Below, piece by piece: positions 35,351 to 43,457 of a stretch of DNA of 64,000 bases. Under the pieces are notes generated by a model. That model did not search any database, was not told where the DNA came from, and worked only from the letters and a program-made list of their open reading frames with translations. The stretch's first letter is position 1, and each line of letters opens with the position of its first letter. Location of the stretch: the NCBI GenBank assembly GCA_965261455.1, contig OZ253453.1:186001-250000 (forward strand), given 5' to 3'. Position numbers and translations under genes: made by a program. The DNA is from DAOUKH01 sp965261455. Its GTDB lineage: Bacteria > Chloroflexota > Dehalococcoidia > SHYB01.

Positions 35351-35501
35351 CTGGTTCCTGCCTTTCTTTCACGCACGGAATCTTGGCTGCGGTAGCGCGC
35401 GCTTTAGTTGGACTCGCGCGGTACGCCGCGTCCATGCGCCGCTCCCAGAGGTCGGGCGCCTCCACCACGTGCGAATCAGCCGAGATCAAGCGATGGCCCA
35501 C
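35316..35501 (-). pseudogene. 5' remnant of an amidohydrolase gene
   Basis: A GTG-started 61-codon frame whose first 28 residues (HRLISADSHVVEAPDLWERR ...) match the N-terminus of amidohydrolase-2 proteins, with the metal-binding D-x-H. After AAYRA the sequence loses family similarity and reads through into the start region of the duplicated nuclease gene, overlapping it by 35 nt. It starts 22 nt after the intact amidohydrolase gene upstream. It looks like a gene whose 3' part was replaced when the lower-GC nuclease gene arrived. Confidence 0.7.
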
Positions 35502-35523
35502 GGCGGGCCTCCCGCGCGGCGGA

Positions 35524-36360
35524 CTAGGCCGGCATACCCAGCGGCGTCTTCCCCAGGATCTTGAACAGGTTGTGGGACAAGACGCCCTGCTTCTCGGCGT
35601 CGGTGAGGCCGGACTCCGTCACGTAGCCCTTGATGGGGACGAGCGACGGCGAGGCCATCATGGGGTAGGAATAGATACCCGAGCCGTAGATGAGCCGGTG
35701 CGCGCCGAGCACCTGCTTCACGTGGTTGATCTTGCCCACGCCGCCGGTCCACATACCGGTGTCGAACGTGATGTTCTCCCTGCGCTGGCAGATGTCGAAG
35801 AAGAGCTCGGTCTCCTCGAAGCCTGCTAGACCGTCGATCACCACGAACTGCGCCGTTGGGAACTCGGCGGCGAGCCGCTCCAGCCGCCACGGCGATTCGA
35901 GCAGCGAGCCCTGATGACAGTGGACGAAGTTCGTCATCCCTTCGTCGATAATCACACGGGCGCACCGCCGCATCCACGGCGAATCGACGTAGCAGCCCTG
36001 CAGCCGGTTGTGCCACAGCACCCCGACCATCCCTAGGTCGCGCTTGATGCGCCGGATCTCGTCGAGAGCCGCCTCGCCCTGACGCGGCTCGATGGCGCCC
36101 ACGGCGAAGGGGAACCGCTCGGGGTGCTTGTCGCGGAAGGCCGCGAGCCGGTCGTTGACCTTCGCGGTGTCGGCGACGCCGTTGGGCATCAGGTACTGAT
36201 AGGCGGGTCCGATGACGGTGCGGTGGATCCCGCTCCGGTCCATCGTCGCCGTACGCGTGCGGAACTCCCGGACTTCAGGGTCTTCCGACTCGTCCTCCAC
36301 GCTCCCATGAACGAAATCCTCGATCAGCCCCAGGTGCTGGTGAACGTCCAGAATCTCCAT
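35524..36360 (-). CDS. amidohydrolase-2 family protein
   Basis: 278-residue metal-dependent hydrolase or decarboxylase. LDVHQHLGLIEDF carries the first metal ligands; FVHCHQGSLLESPW and FVVIDGLAGFEE are the later His and Asp strands; LIYGSGIYSYPMM corresponds to the D/G-S-D end region, where the usual Asp is not obvious. Length is normal. It follows the acyl-CoA ligase gene (39-nt gap, same strand), and a truncated second amidohydrolase follows it. Confidence 0.87.
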   Translation of the reverse strand: MEILDVHQHLGLIEDFVHGSVEDESEDPEVREFRTRTATMDRSGIHRTVIGPAYQYLMPNGVADTAKVNDRLAAFRDKHPERFPFAVGAIEPRQGEAALDEIRRIKRDLGMVGVLWHNRLQGCYVDSPWMRRCARVIIDEGMTNFVHCHQGSLLESPWRLERLAAEFPTAQFVVIDGLAGFEETELFFDICQRRENITFDTGMWTGGVGKINHVKQVLGAHRLIYGSGIYSYPMMASPSLVPIKGYVTESGLTDAEKQGVLSHNLFKILGKTPLGMPA

Positions 36361-36399
36361 AGCACTCCCCGCCTTCCTCCGTTGTGTTCCCTTCGACCC

Positions 36400-37902
36400 C
36401 TAGGACGAGTCCCCGGAGAACGCTTGCGCCACGTGGCGGCGCTGGACTTTCCCTGTCGCGGTCTTCGGAAGCTCGCTCGCCACATGGATTACCTTGGGGA
36501 CCTTGAAGGCCGCTAGGCTCGCCTCGGCGTGCCGCCGCAGATCCTCGACGTCAACGTCGGCGCGCAGGACGACCGCGGCGTGGACCTCCTCGCCGTACTT
36601 CGCGTCGGGCGCGCCGAACGACACCGCCTCCGCTACGGCGGGATGGGCACTGAGCACGGCGTCGACCTCCAGCGGCGAGATTTTCTCCCCGCCGCGGTTG
36701 ATCAACTCTTTCAGGCGTCCCGTCAGCCGCAGGTAGCCGTCCTCGCCGATCACGCCCTGATCGCCGGTGCGGAACCAGCCATCGACGAAGGCCTCGGCGT
36801 TAGCCGCGTCGTTGTCGCGGTAACCGGCCATGACGTTAGGGCCGCGGATCACGACCTCGCCCGGCCCGCCGCTCGGCGTCACCGCGCCCGAGTCGTCGAG
36901 CAGCGCGATCTCGACGCCCGTCCCCCGTCCCACGCTGCCGGCCCGCCGCTCCCCAGGCGGCAGCGGGTTCGAGGCCATCTGATGCGCCGCCTCCGTCATG
37001 CCGTAGGCCTCGATCACCGGTGCGCCGATCGTTTCCTCCAACTCGTGCATCACCGAGGGGGCAAGCGCGGCGCTGCACGAGCGCGCGAAGCGGAAGATCT
37101 CGCGCGGCGGCGGAGTCTCCGCCGCCCGCATCAGCAGAATCTGGTGAATCGTCGGCGAGCCCGAGTACCACGTTGCCCCGCTCCCCACCGCGTCGCCCCA
37201 AAACGCCGTCGCGCTGAAGCGGGGCGGCAAAATGACTGTCCCGCCCGAGCTCAGCGTCGCCAAAACGACGCCAACAAGCCCGTGGATGTGAAAAAGGGGC
37301 ATCACGCAGAGCGCGGCGTCGTCCGGTCCCAGCGCGTAGGAGCGCGCTGTGTTGCTGGCGGAATTGGCAAGATTGGCATGAGTCAGGGGCACGCCCTTGG
37401 GCTTGCTCGTCGTCCCGCTGGTGTGCAGAAAGAGGGCGGCCAGCGACGGATCGTCGATGGGTGTGATAGACGTCCGGCCCACGTCCGGTTCGAAAGCGAC
37501 GCCCCGGTCGGACGGGCAAGCGATAAGGTAAGGCAGCCCCAGCGTCCGGCAGGCCGCGAGCGCCGCGTCGCGCTCCGGTTCGACGATTACCAGCTTCGCC
37601 TTGGCATCCGCAAAGTACGACTCGAACTCGCTCGTACGGTACTCGGGATTGAGCGGGGCCGCCGTCGCGCCCGCCGCCGCTGCTCCGAGGAACGTCTCAA
37701 CGAACTCGATGGTATTCCCCATCACCATCGCGACGACGTCGCCGGGTCCGGCCCCGGCGCGGGCGATCCGCGCCCCCGCCGCCGCGGCGCGTTCGGCAAG
37801 CCCGTCGTACGTCACCGACGGCCCGCCGGGAACGACGATAGCGTTCCGCTCTCCGCCCCCGTCGAGCAACCGATGCAGCGCCATGGCTTCTGAAGCCGTC
37901 AT
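36400..37902 (-). CDS. AMP-forming acyl-CoA synthetase
   Basis: 500-residue ANL-superfamily ligase that activates a carboxylic acid via acyl-AMP to acyl-CoA. The P-loop LFLHTSGTTSKPKGVPLTH, EAYGMTEA, GWFRTGDQG, GRLKELINRGGEKISP (hinge and A8) and the C-terminal PKTATGKVQRR with the adenylation Lys are all visible. The start is ATG at 37902; an internal ATG seven codons in is possible. It leads the operon with the amidohydrolase. The acid substrate cannot be predicted. Confidence 0.93.
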   Translation of the reverse strand: MTASEAMALHRLLDGGGERNAIVVPGGPSVTYDGLAERAAAAGARIARAGAGPGDVVAMVMGNTIEFVETFLGAAAAGATAAPLNPEYRTSEFESYFADAKAKLVIVEPERDAALAACRTLGLPYLIACPSDRGVAFEPDVGRTSITPIDDPSLAALFLHTSGTTSKPKGVPLTHANLANSASNTARSYALGPDDAALCVMPLFHIHGLVGVVLATLSSGGTVILPPRFSATAFWGDAVGSGATWYSGSPTIHQILLMRAAETPPPREIFRFARSCSAALAPSVMHELEETIGAPVIEAYGMTEAAHQMASNPLPPGERRAGSVGRGTGVEIALLDDSGAVTPSGGPGEVVIRGPNVMAGYRDNDAANAEAFVDGWFRTGDQGVIGEDGYLRLTGRLKELINRGGEKISPLEVDAVLSAHPAVAEAVSFGAPDAKYGEEVHAAVVLRADVDVEDLRRHAEASLAAFKVPKVIHVASELPKTATGKVQRRHVAQAFSGDSS

Positions 37903-38045
37903 AGCGTCGGCATCATACCGTGAGCGGTAGGCAGAGGCTAGAGGAGTGGGCAGGGGGGAATCCTGAGTGGGGCTGTTACTCGTACTCCTTCACAGAGCAG
38001 TGCCGCAGCGTCGAACCGGGCAGGCAGTCTCTCTTTTGCACCGCC

Positions 38046-38075
38046 TTGCCCGACCCCGGCGCCGCCGGGTACACT
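38046..38075 (+). promoter_or_regulatory. candidate promoter for the sulfite-oxidase-like operon
   Basis: TTGCCC (38046-38051) and TACACT (38070-38075) are separated by 18 nt, 43 nt before the ATG at 38119. The matches are partial, so this is tentative. It lies in the 216-nt gap between divergent genes. Confidence 0.35.
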
Positions 38076-38118
38076 ACCGCCCGCCTTCACTAGGCCGCTT
38101 CGAGACTTTGGAGGTCGC

Positions 38119-38721
38119 ATGGTCACGCGAGGCTTCTTTGGACGTAACCGGCCCGAGCCGCCGCGCCCGCTGCCGCCCGGCCAATACCTCACCAGGGACT
38201 TTCCCGTCCTTTCCGCCGGCCCCACGCCGCGGGTCGACACCGCCGCGTGGGCTTTCTCCCTCGTCTACGATGGCGAGACCCTGGGAAGCTGGACTTGGGA
38301 CGAGATGCTCGCCCTCCCTCGCACCACCATCACGACCGACATCCACTGCGTCACGAAGTGGAGCAAGTTCGACACGCAGTGGGAGGGCGTCTCCATCGAC
38401 GACTTCCTCGACTCGAAGGGCATCGAGCCTCCCGCCGACTACGTCATGGCCTTCTGCGACGGGGGATACACCACAAACCTGCCGTTCGAAGACCTCTCCG
38501 GTGGCAAGGGCATGGTCGCCTTCCGCTATGACGGCGAAGACCTCGACCCCGAGCACGGCGGCCCCGCTCGGCTCCTCGCGCCGCATCTCTACTTCTGGAA
38601 GTCGGCGAAGTGGCTCCGCGGCCTGCGCTTCATGGATGAAGACGAGCCCGGCTTCTGGGAGATGTACGGCTATCACATGTACGGCGACCCTTGGGCCGAG
38701 CAGCGGTACTCCGGCGATTAA
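38119..38721 (+). CDS. sulfite-oxidase-like molybdopterin protein
   Basis: 200-residue oxidoreductase molybdopterin-binding domain, the size of MsrP-like or truncated sulfite-oxidase-type proteins. TDIHCVTKWSKFDTQWEG contains the conserved Cys expected to bind Mo; later AFCDGGYTTNLP and LYFWKSAKWLRGLRF are family features. No Tat or Sec signal is visible, so it is probably cytoplasmic. A flavin reductase gene follows after 33 nt, a pairing in which the reductase supplies electrons from NAD(P)H. Substrate unknown. GGAGG precedes the ATG. Confidence 0.9.
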   Translation: MVTRGFFGRNRPEPPRPLPPGQYLTRDFPVLSAGPTPRVDTAAWAFSLVYDGETLGSWTWDEMLALPRTTITTDIHCVTKWSKFDTQWEGVSIDDFLDSKGIEPPADYVMAFCDGGYTTNLPFEDLSGGKGMVAFRYDGEDLDPEHGGPARLLAPHLYFWKSAKWLRGLRFMDEDEPGFWEMYGYHMYGDPWAEQRYSGD

Positions 38722-38754
38722 CGCCGGAATGCGACGAGCCGCGCGCCCCGCCCG

Positions 38755-39507
38755 ATGACGAGCCCAACGCCCCCCGCTCCCGCCGCTTGGCGGTTCGCCA
38801 CTGTCGAGCGCGTCGTCGCCGAGACGTTTCGCGTCAAGACCTTCACCGTTCGCCTCCCCGAATGGCGACCCTTCAAGGCTGGCCAACACTACGACGTCCG
38901 GCTCACCGCTCCCGACGGCTATCAGGCCCAGCGCAGCTACTCGATTGCCTCGCCGCCCGAGCGGGAGGGGGTCATCGATCTCACTATCGAACTGATGGAG
39001 GGAGGCGAGGTCTCCCCCTACTTTCACGAAATCGTCGAGCCCGGCGACCGGATCGAGATGCGGGGCCCCATCGGCGGGCCCTTCACTTGGACAGCGGACC
39101 AGGGCGGCCCGCTGCTCCTCGTCGGTGGCGGCTCCGGCGTCGTACCGCTCATGTCGATGGCTCGGCACCGCGCCCTCTCGGCCCCGGACGTCCCCGGCGC
39201 GCTCCTCTTCTCCTCCCGCTCCTTCGATCACATCATCTACCGCGAGGAGTTGGAGTACCTGAACGCCGGCGCGTTCAAGGTCGTCCACACGCTGACGCGG
39301 GGCGCCCCAACAGGCTGGGCGGGACATACGCGCCGCATCGACGCCGCGATGGCGCGCGAGGGGCTCGCAGACCTCGGAGGCGGCTCGCCCAAAGCCTTCG
39401 TGTGCGGCTCGTCGCCGTTCGTCGAAGCCGCCGCCGCCACGCTCATCGAAATCGGCGTCTCCTTCGACGCTATCCGCACCGAACGGTTCGGCCCATCGGG
39501 AAGCTGA
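38755..39507 (+). CDS. ferredoxin-NADP reductase-family FAD oxidoreductase
   Basis: 250-residue flavoprotein. FKAGQHYDVRL and RSYSIASPPE bind FAD; GGGSGVVPLMSMARHR binds NAD(P)H; the C-terminus ends with VCGSSPFVEAAA and a terminal FGPSG. There is no 2Fe-2S domain, so it passes electrons straight to its partner. It follows the sulfite-oxidase-like gene, an arrangement found in two-component molybdo-reductases. Confidence 0.92.
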   Translation: MTSPTPPAPAAWRFATVERVVAETFRVKTFTVRLPEWRPFKAGQHYDVRLTAPDGYQAQRSYSIASPPEREGVIDLTIELMEGGEVSPYFHEIVEPGDRIEMRGPIGGPFTWTADQGGPLLLVGGGSGVVPLMSMARHRALSAPDVPGALLFSSRSFDHIIYREELEYLNAGAFKVVHTLTRGAPTGWAGHTRRIDAAMAREGLADLGGGSPKAFVCGSSPFVEAAAATLIEIGVSFDAIRTERFGPSGS

Positions 39508-39548
39508 CGCGCCCCGATACAGGGGCTTGAACGGAAGGGAGAGCAGGC

Positions 39549-39908
39549 ATGGGAGAGACCACGAACTGGGACGCCGTCCCGCGCGAGCAAGTCTCGGAGC
39601 TTATCGGGCGGCGCATGATCTACGGCGAGAAGGTGATGCTTGTGCGCTGGGAATTCGCCAAGGGCTGCTACGTCGCGGCGCACCGCCACCCCAACGAGCA
39701 GGTCGCCGTCGTCGAATCGGGCCATCTGCGGATGCGCATCGACGGTGAAGAAGCGGTGCTCGCCGCCGGCGACATTCGGGTTATCCCACCCGACACGCTC
39801 CACGACGCCGAGGCCATTGAGGACACCGTCGTCATCGACATCTTCAGCCCGCCCCGCGAGGACTTCCTCGGCGGCGAAGGGCCGGGTTACCTTACGCGCG
39901 GACGTTAA
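39549..39908 (+). CDS. cupin-domain protein
   Basis: 119-residue single cupin. The first motif is HRHPNEQVAVVESGHLRMRI with two His and a Glu, and the second is GDIRVIPPDTLHDAEA. This is a complete metal-binding cupin core. It lies 41 nt after the flavin reductase, same strand. Exact function unknown; small cupins of this form include isomerases and oxygenases. Confidence 0.88.
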   Translation: MGETTNWDAVPREQVSELIGRRMIYGEKVMLVRWEFAKGCYVAAHRHPNEQVAVVESGHLRMRIDGEEAVLAAGDIRVIPPDTLHDAEAIEDTVVIDIFSPPREDFLGGEGPGYLTRGR

Positions 39909-39943
39909 GGCGCAAGTCGACGCTCATCGCACTGGAGGACGAG

Positions 39944-40351
39944 GTGGCCGAAGGATTCCGAAAACTCCCGCCCGACGTCATCACGAACCTCGAGAGCGCC
40001 CCGTGGCGCTTCGCCTATACGATGGTCGGCATACCCCACTCACACTCGCATTCGAGGACCTGGGATAACGCCGACGGCAAGGCCAAGGAGCGCTTCCTTT
40101 CGACGGCCTTGGCGCTCTGGGAGCACGCGGAAGAGCGGTCGTGGCGCAAGAGACCCAAGTGGTACCTGGACATGAACGGTTACCAGTATTGGATGGAGTG
40201 GAAGCCCGACCAGAAGGAAGAGATGATCGAGGGGATCTCGAACGGAGGCGACCTGTTCAACCGGTGCCCCACCGCTATCAGGGCCGAACGGTCGCCTACG
40301 ACGCGGTCGCCGCCGACTATGACGACGCCACGGGTTGGCGGGCTGACGTAG
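39944..40351 (+). CDS. N-terminal domain preceding a methyltransferase (frameshifted)
   Basis: A 135-codon frame starting at GTG with GGAGG upstream. The first ~108 residues (PWRFAYTMVGIPHSHSHSR ... YLDMNGYQYWMEW ... GGDLFNR) look like a real domain. The remainder is Ser/Thr/Pro/Arg-rich frame noise. Methyltransferase-like sequence starts in another frame right where this domain ends, at a CCCC run (40267-40270). Adding one C there would join the two into one ~312-residue protein. So this is probably the N-terminal part of the next entry. Confidence 0.55.
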   Translation: MAEGFRKLPPDVITNLESAPWRFAYTMVGIPHSHSHSRTWDNADGKAKERFLSTALALWEHAEERSWRKRPKWYLDMNGYQYWMEWKPDQKEEMIEGISNGGDLFNRCPTAIRAERSPTTRSPPTMTTPRVGGLT

Positions 40352-40881
40352 AGATGCATCGGGGCTATTACCACCGCGTAGCGCTTCGCGGCCGCGTGCT
40401 GGACATCGGGTGCGGCACGGGCCAGGCGATAAGTTACACCTGGCTGGGAACGTCCGGCGGGCGGCCTCCACGCCCCGGCGTGGACCCGTCGGACTACGTG
40501 GGGATCGACCCCAGCGTGGGGATGCTCGCGGAGTTCGCGTTGAAGCACCCGGAGTTCAGAGGGAAGCTGAAGCGAACGACGTTCGAGCATTTCGAGGACA
40601 CGGAGGGCTTCGACACGATCATCGGCATGTTCGGCTCTCCGTCGTACGTCGAGGGCTGTGACGTGGTGGAGAAGTCGCGCTACCTCCTGAAGCCTGGTGG
40701 ACGAGCCTACCTGATGTTCTATGACCCCCAGGATCCGCGCCCGCGTAAGCCGCCGATTGAGGACCCCCCGAACGCGGTGCCGCCGCCGGGCTGCGAATTC
40801 GCGGATGGGTACGCGTGGATCGATGTGGCGAAGGAAGCCGGGAGCTCGGGGCCCTCTCTAGGCACGGAGGGAAGCGCGTGA
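40264..40881 (+). CDS. class I SAM-dependent methyltransferase (possibly C-terminal part of a frameshifted gene)
   Basis: 205 residues from an in-frame GTG at 40264. VAYDAVAADYDDATGW is the usual lead-in, LDIGCGTGQA binds AdoMet, VGIDPSVGML follows, and IIGMFGSPSYVE and LLKPGGRAYLMFYDP are motifs II-III. The GTG has no close Shine-Dalgarno, which agrees with the idea that this is the continuation of the frame at 39944. Its stop overlaps the start of the next methyltransferase by 4 nt. Substrate unknown. Confidence 0.7.
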   Translation: MPHRYQGRTVAYDAVAADYDDATGWRADVEMHRGYYHRVALRGRVLDIGCGTGQAISYTWLGTSGGRPPRPGVDPSDYVGIDPSVGMLAEFALKHPEFRGKLKRTTFEHFEDTEGFDTIIGMFGSPSYVEGCDVVEKSRYLLKPGGRAYLMFYDPQDPRPRKPPIEDPPNAVPPPGCEFADGYAWIDVAKEAGSSGPSLGTEGSA

Positions 40882-41712
40882 CGAATCCATCACATCCGGC
40901 CCTGCCCGACCGTGGCGGCCGCCGCCGAGACGAGGCCGAGACCTTCGAGCGCGACTATGTCCCCGGCGTCTTCGCGCCCTGGGCGCGCGCCGTCGCCGAC
41001 GCCGCGGAGATCGTGCCCGGACATCGCGTCCTCGACGTGGGATGCGGCACCGGCGCGCTGAGCCGTGAAGCGGCGCGGCGCGCCGGTGCGCCGGAGCGGG
41101 TTACCGGCGTCGACCTCGACGGGGAGATGCTGGCGGTGGCCCGCCGTATTACGCCCGCCATCACCTGGCTCCGCGGCGACGCACTCGACCTGCCCTTCCC
41201 CGACGGTCGTTTCGACGCCGTGCTTAGCCAATTCGCCATGATGTTCTTCGATGACCGTGAGCGCGGCGTCCGCGAGATGTGGCGCGTCCTCGGTCCCGGC
41301 GGCCGCCTGACCGTCGCCGTTTGGGGCCGTCTCGACCGGGCTCCATTCCACGAGGCGTTCGTCCGAATCGCCCAGCGCCGGGCCGGTGAGGCTGCCGCCG
41401 GACGGATACACGAGCGGTTCTCCCTCGGCGACCCCGCCGAGCTGGCCCGCATCTTCGAGCGAGCCGGCGTGCCCGCTGAGATCCGAACGCACGCCGGCAC
41501 CGGGACCTACAAAGGGAATCGAGGCGTTCGGTAAGTCCGACATCGACGGCTGGATACGGAATGGGGAGATGCGGCCCGAAGAGCGGGACGCCGTCGTCGC
41601 CGAGCTGCGGGACGCCGCCGCGCCCTTTATCGACGCCGACAGCGCGCTGGGGTTCCCCATAGAAGGCCACATCGTCACCGCGGGCAAGGACGAAGCGGCC
41701 GCCCTTAGGTAA
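40878..41712 (+). pseudogene. SAM-dependent methyltransferase with a C-terminal frameshift
   Basis: Starts at GTG 40878 with GGAGGGA upstream. The first frame encodes 218 residues to TAA at 41534: LDVGCGTGALSREAARRAG, GVDLDGEMLAVARR, LDLPFPDGRFDAVLSQFAMMFF and GPGGRLTVAVWG are complete UbiE-like motifs. Near 41505-41515 similarity moves to another frame, which continues IEAFGKSDIDGWIR, APFIDADSALGFPIEGHIVTA to a stop at 41712; these are the usual last ~65 residues of this family. It is either a real inactivating change or a base error. Confidence 0.7.
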
Positions 41713-42478
41713 TGAGCCGCCGCCGCATCAGCCGCAGCGCCAAGTAATAGAACATCAGGCCGGCGCCCGCCATTCCGAGGACGGACCACAGCATCGACCA
41801 GGCGAGCTCGCCGGTCACGAGGCCCCGCATCACGTGGACCGCGGGAGTCAGCGGCAGCACCCACGAGAACTCGCGCACGCCGTCGGGCAGCTCGCTCGTG
41901 GGGAAGAAGACGCCGGCGAAGAAGAACATGGGGAAAACGAAGAGTGAGAAGAAGAAGTTGAACGAATTAACCGACGGCGCCAGCGACGTATACGTCATCG
42001 CCAGCGACGCAAACAGGAAACCCTGGAGCAGGGTGAACGGCAGCACGAGTACCGCCCACGCCGACTCGACCGCCCCGATGACGGCGAGGATCGCCAGGAT
42101 CAGCGTCCCCATGATCAGTGCCCGTGTGATCCCCCAAAGAATCTCGCCCGTGATCACGTCCTCGATGCTAAGCGGCGTTGCGATGATCGCGTCGTAGATG
42201 CGGCGCACCGCCATGCGGATGTACGAACCCCACGAGTTCTCGAACGTCGGCGCGAACATCACGTAGGCGGCGAGAATCCCCGGCCCGATGAAGTGCAGGT
42301 AGCTCCTACCGTCCACGGTTTCGACCAGTTGACCGATGCCCAGCCCACTCACGGTAAGGATCACGAAGGGTTCGGCGAAGACGGGCACGGCGTCGCTCTT
42401 CCACAGGCGCAGAAAGACGTGGAGATGCCGCCGCCACAGGCGGAAGCTGAGCGTGGAGACCCCGGCGAAGGCGCTCAC
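41705..42478 (-). CDS. ABC-2 type transporter permease
   Basis: 257 residues from GTG 42478. An alternative start at 42541 lies far inside the upstream ATPase gene. Six hydrophobic segments are visible, including FVILTVSGLGIGQLV, LIMGTLILAILAVIGAV, LVLPFTLLQGFLFASLAM and FFFSLFVFPMFFFAGVFFP. The last resembles the conserved ABC-2 loop (P..FFSGVFFP). It overlaps the ATPase gene end by 15 nt and forms a DrrAB/NodIJ-like exporter with it. Its 3' end overlaps the convergent methyltransferase remnant by 8 nt. Confidence 0.9.
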   Translation of the reverse strand: MSAFAGVSTLSFRLWRRHLHVFLRLWKSDAVPVFAEPFVILTVSGLGIGQLVETVDGRSYLHFIGPGILAAYVMFAPTFENSWGSYIRMAVRRIYDAIIATPLSIEDVITGEILWGITRALIMGTLILAILAVIGAVESAWAVLVLPFTLLQGFLFASLAMTYTSLAPSVNSFNFFFSLFVFPMFFFAGVFFPTSELPDGVREFSWVLPLTPAVHVMRGLVTGELAWSMLWSVLGMAGAGLMFYYLALRLMRRRLIT

Positions 42479-42491
42479 GTTCCGCCCCGCC

Positions 42492-43412
42492 TCATCCCAA
42501 GTCCGCCTTCCGTCCGGTGAGCAGCAGGAACACGTCCTCAAGGCTGCCGGGGCGCGTGATCACGCGCAGGCGCTCCGGCGGTACGCCGACGTCCAGCGCC
42601 TCGCCGGGAACGTCGAAGAAGATCAGGGCGTCGACGGCGTCGGCAAACGTATACGAGCCCCCCTCGAGATGCGCCAGTGCCTCTTCGCGGTCCCAAGGCG
42701 CCAGCCGCACCTCGACGACCTGCCCCGGCGCGAACCGCTCTACGACCTCGCTCGGCGTTCCCTCCGCCAGAATCCGGCCGTGGTCGATGATCGCGAGCCG
42801 GTCGCAGAGGTGCGCCGCTTCCTCCATATAGTGCGTCGAAAGCGCCATCGTCACGCCCTCGTCCTTCAGGAGCCTGATGCGTTGCCAGGTCACGTGGCGG
42901 GCGTGGGGGTCGAGACCCGTCGTCGGCTCGTCGAGGATCAACACCTTGGGGCGGTTCATCAGGGCCCGGGCGATCATGAGCCGGCGCTTCATGCCGCCGG
43001 AAAGCGTATCGACCGGCGACCGCGCTCGGTCGGCCAGGTCCATGGTCTCGAGCACTTCCATTGCCCGAGGGCGGGCTTCGCCGGCGCCGATCCCGTAGTA
43101 CCGCGCGTGGATGAGAAGGTTGTCGATGACGTTGAGATCGGTGTCGAGGTTGTCTTCCTGCTGCACGACGCCCAAGAGCCGCTTCACCGCCCGCGGATCG
43201 CGACTCACGTCGATCCCCTCGACAAGCAACTCCCCGCCATCCACCGGAGAGACGCACGTCGTCATGCGGATGGTGCTGGTTTTGCCCGCCCCGTTGGGGC
43301 CGAGCAGCCCGAAGACCTCGCCCTGACGCACTTCGAGGTCGATACCGTCAACGGCGGTAAGATTGCCGTACCGTTTGACGAGACCGGTCGCGCGAATGAC
43401 GGGCTGCACCAC
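42492..43412 (-). CDS. ABC transporter ATP-binding protein
   Basis: 306-residue ATPase of the ABC-2/DrrA type. Walker A is GPNGAGKTS, the signature motif is LSGGMKRRLMIARAL, Walker B is LILDEPTTGLD, and STHYMEEA follows. The C-terminal ~80 residues are the extra domain of the DrrA class (VEVRLAPWDREEAL). The GTG start is at 43412. It is the partner of the downstream permease. The exported substrate (drug, lipid or polysaccharide) is unknown. Confidence 0.94.
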   Translation of the reverse strand: MVQPVIRATGLVKRYGNLTAVDGIDLEVRQGEVFGLLGPNGAGKTSTIRMTTCVSPVDGGELLVEGIDVSRDPRAVKRLLGVVQQEDNLDTDLNVIDNLLIHARYYGIGAGEARPRAMEVLETMDLADRARSPVDTLSGGMKRRLMIARALMNRPKVLILDEPTTGLDPHARHVTWQRIRLLKDEGVTMALSTHYMEEAAHLCDRLAIIDHGRILAEGTPSEVVERFAPGQVVEVRLAPWDREEALAHLEGGSYTFADAVDALIFFDVPGEALDVGVPPERLRVITRPGSLEDVFLLLTGRKADLG

Positions 43413-43444
43413 GCCATGGTAGCAGACCGTGTCGGTAAGGCGGC

Positions 43445-43457
43445 TATAATCGCCCCA
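43445..43457 (+). promoter_or_regulatory. TATAAT close to the nfeD start (possible leaderless promoter)
   Basis: A perfect TATAAT (43445-43450) ends 6 nt before the ATG of the NfeD gene, so transcription would begin at or next to the start codon. No convincing -35 box is seen, so confidence is limited. The same geometry occurs at the gcvT start. Confidence 0.4.

Noticed and set aside
41505..41534. Second possible Sec or recoding site at the end of the methyltransferase
   Set aside because: The stop in the first frame is TAA and similarity continues in a different frame, so this is a frameshift, not stop-codon recoding.
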